DNA of 37,626 nucleotides from Bacteroidales bacterium (GTDB lineage: Bacteria > Bacteroidota > Bacteroidia > Bacteroidales > JAADJA01): positions 1 to 37,626 of the forward strand of contig JAFGBL010000016.1 in the NCBI GenBank assembly GCA_016933115.1. The letters run 5' to 3'. Of the stretch, positions 8,407 through 17,189 are shown piece after piece. The notes under the pieces are model-generated. The model made no database searches and had not been told where the DNA came from. It was given only the letters and a program-made list of their open reading frames with translations. The translations under genes were made by a program, and so were the position numbers. Numbering within the stretch: the first letter of the stretch is position 1; the number at the start of each line of letters is the position of its first letter.

Positions 8407-8931
8407 GTGGACAACTTAAAGGATTTTATCATCCCGTTTCGGGGACTGAGCCTGGGGGTTCACAAGTACGACTGGGAGATCGGTAAAAAGTTCTTTGAAT
8501 CGATTGAAAATACCGAAATTCAAGATGCCAATATCACGGTTTCGCTTGAACTTGAAAAACAGGAACGTTTAATGATCCTCAATTTCTTGATAGAAGGGGA
8601 GATGGTGGTATTATGCGACCGGTGCCTTGACGACCTGAAGTTGACAATAACCACCAAAGAAACATTTTATGTAAAAATCGGAGCTGTTGAAATGGGGATG
8701 GAAGAAGCGGAAAATATCCTGGTAATACCGGAAACTGAATATAAGATTGACATTGGATTATTGGTGAATGAGTTTATCACTTTGTCACTTCCCCTAAAGA
8801 AAGTCCATGGAGAAGATGAAAACGGAATTTCCGAATGCAATCCCGAAGCTTTGAAAAAACTGGAAGAATTATCAGCGAAAAACAAGATAGATCCCCGCTG
8901 GGATAAATTGAAAAACATAAAATTGGATTAA
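8407..8931 (+). CDS. DUF177/YceD family protein
   Basis: A 174-aa protein when started at the GTG at 8407 (reading M-D-N-L-K-D-F-I-I-P-F-R-G-L). An in-frame ATG exists at 8338, but it precedes the promoter at 8350-8380, and the 23 extra residues do not look like the family start. The conserved feature of DUF177 is the C-x-x-C pair in VLCDRCLDD, here about residues 70-76 counted from the GTG start. The family is encoded directly before rpmF in most bacteria. It has been linked to 23S rRNA accumulation or ribosome assembly, but its biochemical role is not firm. rpmF starts 18 nt downstream and the genes are surely co-transcribed. Confidence 0.85.
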   Translation: MDNLKDFIIPFRGLSLGVHKYDWEIGKKFFESIENTEIQDANITVSLELEKQERLMILNFLIEGEMVVLCDRCLDDLKLTITTKETFYVKIGAVEMGMEEAENILVIPETEYKIDIGLLVNEFITLSLPLKKVHGEDENGISECNPEALKKLEELSAKNKIDPRWDKLKNIKLD

Positions 8932-8949
8932 CAATAAAATTATCATACG

Positions 8950-9141
8950 ATGCCACATCCGAAAAGAAAAACATCAAAAACAAGAAGGGATAAAAGGCGG
9001 ACCCATTACAAAGCCACTGCACCAACCCTCGCCAAATGTGCAACTACGGGTGAAATACACAGGTACCACAGGGGTTACTATGTAGACGGTGACTTATATT
9101 ATAAGGGTAAGTTGGTTTATTCCAAAGCTGAGGTTAAATAA
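8950..9141 (+). CDS. rpmF: 50S ribosomal protein L32
   Basis: A 63-aa protein with the classic L32 start [19 protein letters not shown], a component of the large ribosomal subunit. Many L32 proteins bind zinc through four cysteines. Here only one cysteine remains (AKCATTGE) and the second pair is replaced by GYYVDGD, so this is a zinc-independent form. It sits between DUF177 and plsX, the usual arrangement that couples ribosome and fatty-acid/phospholipid gene expression. Confidence 0.96.
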   Translation: MPHPKRKTSKTRRDKRRTHYKATAPTLAKCATTGEIHRYHRGYYVDGDLYYKGKLVYSKAEVK

Positions 9142-9164
9142 TAAATGACTTTTAATTTCCGGTC

Positions 9165-10121
9165 ATGAAAATCGGTCTCGATGTAATGGGAGGAGATTAT
9201 GCTCCTGAAGTTACCATTGAAGGAGCCATACTAGCCCAAAAAAAGATACCGGAATCAGACAGGATTTTTTTATTCGGGCCGGAGGATATTATACTTGGCA
9301 AATTAAAAGAAAAAGAGTCTGATCCTACTCTTTTCACAATTGTCCATGCTCCTGAAATTATCGGAATGGGAGATCGGCCTATTAAAGCCTACACCCAAAA
9401 GCCCAACTCCAGCATATCGCTGGGATTCAAATACCTTAAACATAAAAAGATTGATTCGTTTGCAAGTGCTGGTAATTCAGGGGCAACGCTGGTGGGCGCC
9501 ATGTACAGCGTTAGCAATATCAAAGGGATTATCAGGCCGAGTACACTCACAACCATCCCAAAAGAAAACGGTGGGATGAACGTAATGCTTGATATTGGTA
9601 CCAATCCCGATATTAAACCCGACATTTTATACCAGTTTGCCATACTGGGATCGATCTATTCAAAACATGTTTTAAATGTTAAGAATCCAAGGGTTGGATT
9701 ACTCAACATCGGGGAAGAGGATGAGAAAGGCAATTTGTTGTGCCAATCTGCATTCCGGTTGATGAAGGATTCGGAAGATTTTAATTTTTTTGGTAACATT
9801 GAAGGTAGGGATCTTTTTAAAGATAAGGCAGATGTGATTGTGTGTGACGGATTTACGGGAAACATTGTACTGAAACAAATAGAAGCCATGTACCGGCTAC
9901 TTATCAAAAGGAACCTGGTTGATGAATTCATTGATAAATTCAATTATGAAAATTATGGCGGCAGCCCCATTCTGGGTGTCAATGCCTCTGTGGTTATTGG
10001 TCATGGAATTTCAAGCGCAAAAGCTATCTTGAATATGATCTTACTTTCAAAAGACATTTATGAAGCCCATCTTACCCAAAAAATTAAAAGGGCAATGAAT
10101 AAATACATCCAAATTAAATAA
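9165..10121 (+). CDS. plsX: Phosphate acyltransferase PlsX
   Basis: A 318-aa enzyme that converts acyl-ACP and phosphate to acyl-phosphate, the acyl donor for PlsY in phospholipid synthesis; it is a peripheral membrane protein. Family motifs are clear: the start MKIGLDVMGGDYAPEVTIEG, the AGNSGATL segment (from about residue 102), the MLDIGTNPD segment, GLLNIGEEDEKGN, and VCDGFTGNIVLK. The length is typical. It follows rpmF by 23 nt and precedes fabH by 43 nt. Confidence 0.96.
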   Translation: MKIGLDVMGGDYAPEVTIEGAILAQKKIPESDRIFLFGPEDIILGKLKEKESDPTLFTIVHAPEIIGMGDRPIKAYTQKPNSSISLGFKYLKHKKIDSFASAGNSGATLVGAMYSVSNIKGIIRPSTLTTIPKENGGMNVMLDIGTNPDIKPDILYQFAILGSIYSKHVLNVKNPRVGLLNIGEEDEKGNLLCQSAFRLMKDSEDFNFFGNIEGRDLFKDKADVIVCDGFTGNIVLKQIEAMYRLLIKRNLVDEFIDKFNYENYGGSPILGVNASVVIGHGISSAKAILNMILLSKDIYEAHLTQKIKRAMNKYIQIK

Positions 10122-10164
10122 ATGTTATTTTTGGATTTTTCTTCTTTAAATCAGATTAATTATA

Positions 10165-11166
10165 ATGACACATTTAAGGGCAGCGATTACAGGAGTGCAT
10201 GGGTATGCTCCTGAATACATTCTTACAAATCAAGAGCTGGAAACAATGGTGGATACCACGGATGAGTGGATCACCACCCGGACTGGGATCAGGGAAAGGC
10301 ATATTTGCAAGGGAGAGGGAAAAGGGACATCGGACATGGCGGTGGAGGCCGTAAAAGGCCTTTTTAAAAAAACAAATACTTCACCCAATGATATTGACCT
10401 GGTAATTTGTGCAACGGTTTCACCCGACATGGTCTACCCAGCCACAGCAAATATCATCAGCGATAAGGTTGGTATAAAAAAAGCTTTTAGTTTCGATATC
10501 AATGCAGCATGTTCCGGGTTTATTTATGCTTTGACAACAGCTTCTAAATATATTGAAACGGGAGCATATAAAAAGATTCTGGTTGTAGGTGCCGATAAAA
10601 TGTCGTCCATTGTTGACTATACCGACAGGACAACCTGTGTAATATTTGGAGATGCTGCCGGAGCAGTACTTCTCGAGCCATCAACCAACGGTTATGGCCT
10701 CATGGATGCCATTCTCAGGTCCGACGGATCGGGAAGGATTCACCTGCATCAGAAAGCCGGTGGTTCTGTCAGGCCGGCTTCACACGAAACAGTTGATAAT
10801 AGAGAACATTTCGTTTACCAGGAAGGTCAGGCGGTTTTTAAATTTGCAGTGACCAACATGGCCGATGTTTCTGTTGAAATAATGGAAAAAAATGGCCTGA
10901 AATCGAAAGACATTACCTGGCTCGTTCCACACCAGGCCAACCTGCGCATTATCGAAGCTACCGCCCGGAGAATGGGACTGGAAAAGGAAAAGGTGATGAT
11001 CAACATCCAACGATATGGCAATACCACAAATGGTACCATTCCAATGTGCCTCTTCGAATGGGAAGATCAACTCAAAAAAGGAGACAATATCGTTCTGGCC
11101 GCTTTTGGTGGCGGGTTTACCTGGGGTTCCATTTTTCTGAAATGGGCTTATGACGGGGGGAAATAG
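10165..11166 (+). CDS. fabH: 3-oxoacyl-ACP synthase III
   Basis: A 333-aa thiolase-fold condensing enzyme that starts fatty-acid synthesis by joining an acyl-CoA primer with malonyl-ACP. The catalytic triad is complete: C116 in INAACSGF, H256 in VPHQANLRI, and N286 in [10 protein letters not shown]. The N-terminal pattern [16 protein letters not shown] is also diagnostic. The terminal glycine-rich strand ([11 protein letters not shown]) is intact. Bacteroidota often have several FabH copies with different primer preference; this one in the rpmF-plsX cluster is likely the housekeeping copy. It ends convergently with the dus gene, 33 nt apart, with no clear terminator between. Confidence 0.96.
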   Translation: MTHLRAAITGVHGYAPEYILTNQELETMVDTTDEWITTRTGIRERHICKGEGKGTSDMAVEAVKGLFKKTNTSPNDIDLVICATVSPDMVYPATANIISDKVGIKKAFSFDINAACSGFIYALTTASKYIETGAYKKILVVGADKMSSIVDYTDRTTCVIFGDAAGAVLLEPSTNGYGLMDAILRSDGSGRIHLHQKAGGSVRPASHETVDNREHFVYQEGQAVFKFAVTNMADVSVEIMEKNGLKSKDITWLVPHQANLRIIEATARRMGLEKEKVMINIQRYGNTTNGTIPMCLFEWEDQLKKGDNIVLAAFGGGFTWGSIFLKWAYDGGK

Positions 11167-11199
11167 ATTCGATCGTTATATTGTTAAATTGCTTATAGA

Positions 11200-12213
11200 C
11201 TAGCCGGATACGTTAAAATCACAATTTTCCAGGACTTTTCTGACATCATCCAGTGAATTGGTTTCCATTAAATCAGCCCGAATTTTAACTGCTCCGGGAA
11301 AACCCGAAGTATAAATTTTAAAAAATCTTTTCATTATCGCAAAGTTCTTTTCTGATTCCCAGGTTTCGGTGAATAGAAACGCATGTTTGTAAAGCAACCG
11401 CAGTCGTTCCTCCGGGCTGTGTTCAATTTGTTGCTTGTTAAAAAACCAGGGATTTTGAAAAATGCCCCGGCCAACCATTATCCCGTCTACCACATAATCA
11501 TTTGCTTTTTGCAATCCATCCTCGTACGACATCACGTCACCATTGCCATGGATCAAGGTTTCGGGGTTCATCTGATCACGCAGTTTTACCGCTTTCGCTA
11601 CTTCATTCCAGTCGGCTATACCTTCGGATTGTTGTTTCTGAATGCGTCCGTGAATGGTGATCAGCACCGGCCTGGTTTCAAGCAAGTGCCCGATCCACTC
11701 TTCCGTTATTACTTTGTTGATCCCGATCCGGGTCTTAATACTTACGGGTATTGTTGATGCTTCTTGTGTAGCCAGGATGATCTCTTTGGCAAGGGTCGGA
11801 TTTCCGATCAATGCCGAACAAGCTCCCTGTTTCACGATCTTCTTTACCGGACATCCCATGTTGATATCGATTCCATCAAATTCACCCTCCTCACAAATGA
11901 TTTGTGCTGTTTTGGCATGTTTCTCCGGGTCGGCACCCCAAACCTGAGCTACAATCTTTACTCCTGTTTTTCTTAGTAACTCCCTTTCTGAGCCATTGAT
12001 CCGTAACCGGTGTTTTACTTTCGGGCCTCCGACTTCATGCACAAAGCCGTCGGTGGAAGTAAATTCACTGAAAATTACGTGCAAACAACCGGGGTCTGAT
12101 ACCTGCATGACAATCTCCCTGAAGACCGTATCAGTAACGTCTTCCATTGGCGCCAACGTAAAGGCCGGCTTGCGTAACCTTTCCCAGAAATTTCCCTCTT
12201 TTATACCTGTCAT
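11200..12213 (-). CDS. dus: tRNA-dihydrouridine synthase
   Basis: A 337-aa FMN-dependent TIM-barrel enzyme that reduces specific uridines in the tRNA D-loop to dihydrouridine with NADPH. The pattern APMEDVTDTVFRE (from residue 21) is the substrate/FMN entry motif. Catalytic C121 lies in INMGCPVKKIVKQGACSALI. FMN phosphate contacts fit HGNGDVMSYEDG and GIMVGRGIFQNPWF. The lysine in VSIKTRIGI and the histidine in ITIHGRIQKQQ are the expected active-site residues. It is closest to the DusA/DusB/DusC group, but which tRNA position it modifies cannot be told. The gene is divergent from the TPR kinase gene. Confidence 0.92.
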   Translation of the reverse strand: MTGIKEGNFWERLRKPAFTLAPMEDVTDTVFREIVMQVSDPGCLHVIFSEFTSTDGFVHEVGGPKVKHRLRINGSERELLRKTGVKIVAQVWGADPEKHAKTAQIICEEGEFDGIDINMGCPVKKIVKQGACSALIGNPTLAKEIILATQEASTIPVSIKTRIGINKVITEEWIGHLLETRPVLITIHGRIQKQQSEGIADWNEVAKAVKLRDQMNPETLIHGNGDVMSYEDGLQKANDYVVDGIMVGRGIFQNPWFFNKQQIEHSPEERLRLLYKHAFLFTETWESEKNFAIMKRFFKIYTSGFPGAVKIRADLMETNSLDDVRKVLENCDFNVSG

Positions 12214-12257
12214 TCAGGCAAAATTAGAATATTTTATATCATCCGGTCTGGATATTA

Positions 12258-12265
12258 TATCTTTG
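12258..12265 (+). promoter_or_regulatory. Candidate -7 element for the TPR kinase gene
   Basis: TATCTTTG fits TAnnTTTG. Expected transcription start near 12272 leaves a leader of about 18 nt before the ATG at 12290. The region 19-22 nt upstream has only an ATTTTAT tract, not a true TTTG. Confidence 0.45.
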
Positions 12266-12289
12266 TCAAAAGCTCTATTGGTAATTTAG

Positions 12290-14131
12290 ATGAACCTATT
12301 GAAATTATTTATTTGCTTTTTTATTTTCATCCTAACCCTCCATAGTAATTGTCAGGAGGATTTTTCTTTTGATAGCCTGGTAAATAGCATTGAAAAAATG
12401 CCCTATAATGAGGCGTTCATTGCAATCATGGATCTACCCTATGACAAATACGCCGGGAACTTAATCGTTTCGGAAAAACTATTCACTAAAGCTTTGACGA
12501 TGGCGAGAAAAACAGAAGATTCAGTAAAGGTCGGTGAGGTATACGCCAGGCTTGCCATCATTAATTATTTAAGGGGAAACTATGATCAAAGTGTAGATTA
12601 TAACCAGAAGGCGATCGAGCTTTTTCTGAACCACGATAAAACCGTTAAGGCCGGTTATGTGTATTGTGAAATGGGTTACCAGATGAAGCGCAGAAATATG
12701 TCGCTGGCATTCTACTACATGCGAAAGGGTTTGTATTTGCTCGAAAACGCTGATTCGATCCCCAACATGAGTGCCCCTTACGACAACTATGGCGTATTGC
12801 TTGAAATGAAAAATTGCTACGACAGTGCCCTGATTTTTTATAACAAGGCTTTGGCCATCAAGGAAAAAACTGTTGATAGCATTGGGATTCCTTTCAGCCT
12901 GAATAACATTGCCCAAACCTACATGCTTCAAAAAAAATATAGTTCTGCCAAGGATTATCTTGACAGGGCATTTACCATCAGGAAAATCAGGAATGATATA
13001 TTTGGAATAATTGAGAATTATAGTCTTTATGGTGATTATTTCCTGCAGCAGGATAAAATTTCAGAGGCAATCAAATTTTATCAATTAGGGCTGGAAAAAG
13101 CAAAAGTATCAGGCTATCTTTACGTTTGGCAGTATATCAGCAACAAACTTTCCATTTGTTACGAAAAAACCGGGAATTATCCTTTGGCACTCAAATTCCA
13201 CCGTGAAAACCAACAGATCAGGGACAGCATCATCAATAGCGAAACCAATGATAAAATTGCCCGGTTGGAAGTTCAATTCAGGACGATTGAAAAAGAAAAA
13301 GAGCTGGAACGCAAAGCAAAGGAAGTCGCCATTCTGAACCAGGTAAAAGTACAACAGGAATTAAAACTATCGAACAGGAATATGGTGATCTTTGGAATAT
13401 CCGGATTATCCGTAATATTGATCCTGTTGTTCCTATTATTATTTCAACGATTCAGGCAAAAACATCAACTGAAAATGAATAACGCTTTATTGATGGAAAA
13501 GGAACGGGGAATAAAAGCTGTGATTGAAGCCGAAGAAGAAGAAAGAAACCGGATTGCCCGCGAATTGCACGACGGGGTTGGACAGCAAATGAGCGGTTTG
13601 AAACTGGCCTGGCAAAACTTCAACAATAGATTTCTGAAAGATGAAAAAGAGGCTATAACCGAATCGGAGCGCTTATTTGCCTTGCTTGACAATTCTTCAA
13701 CTGAATTGCGATCTATTTCTCACCAAATGATGCCCAAAGCACTGAAAGAGGTTGGATTGCAGGCAGCAATTTCCGATATGCTGAATGCATCTTTCAGAAA
13801 CACCACTTCAGAAATACGTCTTGATATCTTCGGTATCGAAACAAGGTATGAAAAAAATATTGAAATAGCCATTTTCAGGGTATGCCAGGAGTTGACCAGT
13901 AATATTATCAAATATGCAAATGCATCAAATATAGATATTCAATTGTATCAATCGAAAGGTAATTTGATTCTTTCTGTGGAAGATGATGGAGCCGGTTTTG
14001 ATATGAACAAGAGGAAGGATGGAATTGGCCTGACCAACATCAAAAGCAGGGTTGAAAGTGCAGGAGGCACCTTTTTTATTGAATCGGAACCATCAAGGGG
14101 AACCAGGGCAACGATACGTATCCCGGTTTAG
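12290..14131 (+). CDS. TPR-domain sensor histidine kinase (HisKA_3 type)
   Basis: A 613-aa membrane sensor kinase. A signal peptide is at 1-21 (ends HSNCQ). A periplasmic TPR array spans about 60-320 (motifs such as YDQSVDYNQKAIELF, YDSALIFYNKALAIKEK and YPLALKFHRENQQI). A coiled coil (KEKELERKAKEVAILNQ) leads into one membrane helix at 365-388. The HisKA_3 dimerisation/phosphoacceptor motif follows, with H427 in RIARELHDGVGQQMSG. The HATPase domain has GAGF at 567-570 and G-I-G-L at 578-581. HisKA_3 kinases usually phosphorylate LuxR/NarL-type regulators, but no regulator is adjacent, so this is an orphan. The signal sensed by the TPR array is unknown. Confidence 0.9.
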   Translation: MNLLKLFICFFIFILTLHSNCQEDFSFDSLVNSIEKMPYNEAFIAIMDLPYDKYAGNLIVSEKLFTKALTMARKTEDSVKVGEVYARLAIINYLRGNYDQSVDYNQKAIELFLNHDKTVKAGYVYCEMGYQMKRRNMSLAFYYMRKGLYLLENADSIPNMSAPYDNYGVLLEMKNCYDSALIFYNKALAIKEKTVDSIGIPFSLNNIAQTYMLQKKYSSAKDYLDRAFTIRKIRNDIFGIIENYSLYGDYFLQQDKISEAIKFYQLGLEKAKVSGYLYVWQYISNKLSICYEKTGNYPLALKFHRENQQIRDSIINSETNDKIARLEVQFRTIEKEKELERKAKEVAILNQVKVQQELKLSNRNMVIFGISGLSVILILLFLLLFQRFRQKHQLKMNNALLMEKERGIKAVIEAEEEERNRIARELHDGVGQQMSGLKLAWQNFNNRFLKDEKEAITESERLFALLDNSSTELRSISHQMMPKALKEVGLQAAISDMLNASFRNTTSEIRLDIFGIETRYEKNIEIAIFRVCQELTSNIIKYANASNIDIQLYQSKGNLILSVEDDGAGFDMNKRKDGIGLTNIKSRVESAGGTFFIESEPSRGTRATIRIPV

Positions 14132-14143
14132 TGGATTTCAATA

Positions 14144-15139
14144 TTACACAATCCATTTAATAATTTCAAAAACACCGGCACTGATTAAAAACGTTCCGGG
14201 AACCGTCAGAACCCATGCAATTATTATATTGCCTGCCACCCCCCACCTGACTGCTGTAATTCTACGAGACATTCCAACCCCCATAATGGACCCTGTAATG
14301 GTATGGGTTGTACTTACCGGAATACCTCCGAAGGTACTGCCTATAACCGTGATAGCCCCTGCCGTTTCCGCACTAAATCCCTGAACCGGTTTCAGGTTGG
14401 TGAGGCCGATACCCAGCGTTTTGATTACCCGCCAACCACCAGCAAGGGTCCCCAGGGAAATCATGGTATAACTCAACAGGATGACCCAAATCGGAACATA
14501 GAACTGATCGCCCAAATGGCCGGTAGTAAACAGTAAAACTGAAATGATTCCCATGGTTTTCTGTGCGTCATTGGTTCCATGGCCAATGCTGAATATTGCT
14601 GAAGAAAAAAGCTGAAGCCCCCTGAATAAAGAATCTACACGCCTGGGATGAGAATTCCTGAAAATATAATTGGTCAGTAACATGATGAAAAATCCCAATA
14701 ACAATCCGATTAATGGGGATAAAACCATGAATAATAAAACTTTAAATAATCCGCTGGCAAATATGGCCTGAGGCCCTGATGTAAATAGCACCGGACCTAT
14801 CAACCCGCCGATTAAGGCATGCGAAACACTGATGGGAAGTCCAAAAAAAGTACAGCTATATACCCAAATGATTGCACCGACTAAAGCAGCCAGTATGATG
14901 TATTCGTTAACAAAATGCGGATCAACAATTCCCTTACCAATTGTAGTTGCGACCTTGGCGCCAAAAATAAAGACTGCTGCAAAATTAAAGAAAGCAGCCC
15001 AGGCAACGGCTGCAAATGGAGGCAATACCTTAGTAGAAACGACTGTTGCAATAGAGTTGGCAGCATCATTCATTCCATTAAGAAAGTCAAAAACAAGGGC
15101 CAGGGAAATTGTAATTACAACAACTGTCAACATCGGCAA
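14144..15139 (-). CDS. pit: Inorganic phosphate transporter, PiT family
   Basis: A 331-aa integral membrane protein with two homologous halves, each with the PiT signature: GMNDAANS at residues 22-29 and GHGTNDAQKT at 186-195. The aspartates of these motifs carry the substrate. PiT proteins take up phosphate (often as a metal-phosphate complex) with a proton or sodium ion. At 331 residues it is shorter than E. coli PitA and matches the compact bacterial/archaeal type. It lies 5 nt downstream of the DUF47 gene, the usual pairing, and ends convergently 12 nt from the TPR kinase stop. Confidence 0.93.
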   Translation of the reverse strand: MPMLTVVVITISLALVFDFLNGMNDAANSIATVVSTKVLPPFAAVAWAAFFNFAAVFIFGAKVATTIGKGIVDPHFVNEYIILAALVGAIIWVYSCTFFGLPISVSHALIGGLIGPVLFTSGPQAIFASGLFKVLLFMVLSPLIGLLLGFFIMLLTNYIFRNSHPRRVDSLFRGLQLFSSAIFSIGHGTNDAQKTMGIISVLLFTTGHLGDQFYVPIWVILLSYTMISLGTLAGGWRVIKTLGIGLTNLKPVQGFSAETAGAITVIGSTFGGIPVSTTHTITGSIMGVGMSRRITAVRWGVAGNIIIAWVLTVPGTFLISAGVFEIIKWIV

Positions 15140-15144
15140 AATAA

Positions 15145-15792
15145 TTAGGCCATTTTTAGTAATATGGTTTTCAGAACATCTGCAACATCTTCAATGCAAT
15201 CCATTGTGCTTTCAAGGTTTTGTATAATTTCCTTTTTCTTGATGAGTTCAATTGCATCTTTCTCTTTCTCGAAAAGGTCTGAAATCATCATGTGGTATAA
15301 ACCATCGCATTGTTTTTCCAATTCATTGATATGGTTACAGGCTTTTCGTATTTTTTCATGTTTTCTTAAATTTTTTAACTCTTTGATGGCTTTTTCCATT
15401 TCCTTGCAACCGACAACAATAAGAGATGGATACTGCGAAATTTCAGGGTCAAACGATTTGGGTTTATACAATTCAATGCGGTGACTGCAGCCATAAATCA
15501 AGTCTAACACCTCTTCCATGGATGATGACAATGCATGAATATCTTCTCTTTCAATGGGAGTAATGAAGGTTTTATCCAATTCATTGAAAATATTCCTGGC
15601 TATTTCGTCTCCGCTGCCTTCCAAATCCCTGATTTCGGCTATGTACTTTTGCTTGAGCATTGGGTCCTCAGTAATAAAAAGCTTGTTGAGATTTATTGCT
15701 GCCTTTACCACATTTGCTGCCTCCTGCTCAAACATGGGGAAAAATTTTTTATCTCCGATGGAAAGTCTCCGGAAAAATGAACTTATTCCCAT
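15145..15792 (-). CDS. DUF47 (PhoU-like) partner of the phosphate transporter
   Basis: A 215-aa all-helical protein of the DUF47/PhoU-like family (Pit accessory protein), normal length. It shows the two typical metal-site regions: ARNIFNELDKTFITPIERED (E/D-rich helix, about residues 80-100) and the C-terminal ESTMDCIEDVADVLKTILLK. Family members are thought to regulate or gate the adjacent PiT transporter. It is transcribed first in the pair, only 5 nt before the transporter gene, so translation is probably coupled. No convincing promoter was found in the AT-rich leader. Confidence 0.9.
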   Translation of the reverse strand: MGISSFFRRLSIGDKKFFPMFEQEAANVVKAAINLNKLFITEDPMLKQKYIAEIRDLEGSGDEIARNIFNELDKTFITPIEREDIHALSSSMEEVLDLIYGCSHRIELYKPKSFDPEISQYPSLIVVGCKEMEKAIKELKNLRKHEKIRKACNHINELEKQCDGLYHMMISDLFEKEKDAIELIKKKEIIQNLESTMDCIEDVADVLKTILLKMA

Positions 15793-16157
15793 AATTTTAT
15801 TATTATTTTGTGTAAAATTAGATAATTTTTATCATGTTGATTGATACCTCAAAAACTAATAATTATTGACAATTCTCGATTAATTATCAGTAAATTTTTG
15901 CATGGCTAAGTAAATTCTAATCCCAGGATTCAATTATTCTGACTTAATGTGTAATCACTACTGATTTAAGAATTTAACACCAGTGTAAACAACTCCACCC
16001 AGGAAATAAGGATCGCGTTAGATTTTTCCCGAGATTATACGCTATCCCTCATTTTCACGATGCCGGAATCTATGTGTATCTGTTTTCTTAAATCAGGCTT
16101 TAACCGGCTTTTTAAAATTTTACTTTGTGAAAAACGGTCCTGAATTTCCAACTGCTT
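15793..16157. other. 365-nt intergenic region without recognisable genes
   Basis: This AT-rich stretch lies between the start of the DUF47 gene and the end of trhO, both on the minus strand. It should hold the trhO terminator and the DUF47 promoter, but I see no stable hairpin with a T-run and no full TTTG-N19-TAnnTTTG motif. A short repeated word (GGCTTTAACCGGCTTT, about 16087-16102) is a direct, not inverted, similarity. No reading frame with family character was found. A small RNA cannot be excluded. Confidence 0.5.
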
Positions 16158-17111
16158 TTAATTTTGTTGCCCGGTTGATAAATCAAGAATGTCCTTGCAT
16201 CCTGATGAACAACAACCGTTGTATTTTTCCTTGCACCAATCACACTGGATGAACAACAGATGACAGGCATTGTAGGCACAATTGGTGTGGGTATCGGCCG
16301 GGCGGCCGCACTGGTGGCAGCGGCTGATGACCTGCCCGTCAACAGATTCACCGAGGCGTTCGTCAAATACGAAATTCTTCCCGAGGAACTTTGATTTTAA
16401 ATTGAGTTTTTTGATTTGTCGGGCATACTCGATAATACCTCCATTCAGTTGGTTTACGTCTTTAAACCCGTGATGTCGGAGGTATGCACTTGCTTTTTCA
16501 CAACGGATACCACCGGTGCAATAAAGCAGGATCTTCTCATCTTTTTTATCGGCCAGATCGTTTATCACCATCTGAACCTCTTCCCTGAATGTGTCTGCGT
16601 CAGGACAAATGGCCCCTTCGAACCGTCCTATTTCACTTTCGTAGTGATTGCGCATATCAACGATAATTGTGTTTTCGTTCTGAACCAATTCATGAAATTC
16701 AAGCGCCGAGAGGTGTTTGCCCACATTGGCCACATCGAAAGATCCATCGTCCAGACCATCGGCCACGATCTTGGGCCTCACTTTCATGGTAAGCTTATAA
16801 AACGATTTACCGTCGTCTTCAATGGCGTAATTGATGGGTATATTCTTCAGTTCAGGATACCGATCGAGTCTTTTTAAAAAAATATCGATTTGATTTTCCG
16901 GAACACTCATCTGGGCATTGATCCCTTCACGGGCGATATAAATCCGGCCAAAACAATATAACTCATGCCATTCTTTGTAGAGTTGATCCCGGAAATCCTG
17001 GGGATTGTCAATAATCACATAGCGATAAAATGAAATGGTCCGGCGCTTGAATGGTTCGGCCATCAAACGATTTCTGAGCTCCTCCTTGTTGATCCTGTTG
17101 TGCAAAAACAT
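16158..17111 (-). CDS. trhO: tRNA uridine(34) hydroxylase TrhO
   Basis: A 317-aa member of the YceA/UPF0176 family, which hydroxylates U34 of certain tRNAs as the first step to 5-(carboxy)methoxyuridine. The start MFLHNRINKEELRNRL matches the E. coli protein's N-terminus. An acylphosphatase-like N-terminal domain has YCFGRIYIAREGINAQMSVP (from residue 52). A rhodanese domain spans about 125-235 with the catalytic-position C198 in LLYCTGGIRCEKASAY. The cysteine-rich C-terminal region has CHQCG, a CAYNACH segment, CDWC and CCSSGC. No neighbouring tRNA-modification gene is seen. Confidence 0.94.
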   Translation of the reverse strand: MFLHNRINKEELRNRLMAEPFKRRTISFYRYVIIDNPQDFRDQLYKEWHELYCFGRIYIAREGINAQMSVPENQIDIFLKRLDRYPELKNIPINYAIEDDGKSFYKLTMKVRPKIVADGLDDGSFDVANVGKHLSALEFHELVQNENTIIVDMRNHYESEIGRFEGAICPDADTFREEVQMVINDLADKKDEKILLYCTGGIRCEKASAYLRHHGFKDVNQLNGGIIEYARQIKKLNLKSKFLGKNFVFDERLGESVDGQVISRCHQCGRPADTHTNCAYNACHLLFIQCDWCKEKYNGCCSSGCKDILDLSTGQQN

Positions 17112-17189
17112 GCTCTAACAACGATTGGGGAAGGAAAGGGTTCAAATAGAAACCGCAAAAGTCACGTGAAATTGAAAATCCGGATTTGG

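Noticed and set aside
10126-10133. TATTTTTG before fabH as an internal promoter
   Set aside because: No -33 box at the right distance and the gene sits in a compact operon; TAnnTTTG occurs by chance in AT-rich gaps.
15793-16157. Possible CRISPR leader, riboswitch or tRNA in the long gap
   Set aside because: No repeat-spacer pattern, cloverleaf or known aptamer core could be recognised.
16112-16366. 84-codon frame at the end of trhO
   Set aside because: It is an out-of-frame shadow of the cysteine-rich trhO C-terminus on the same strand.
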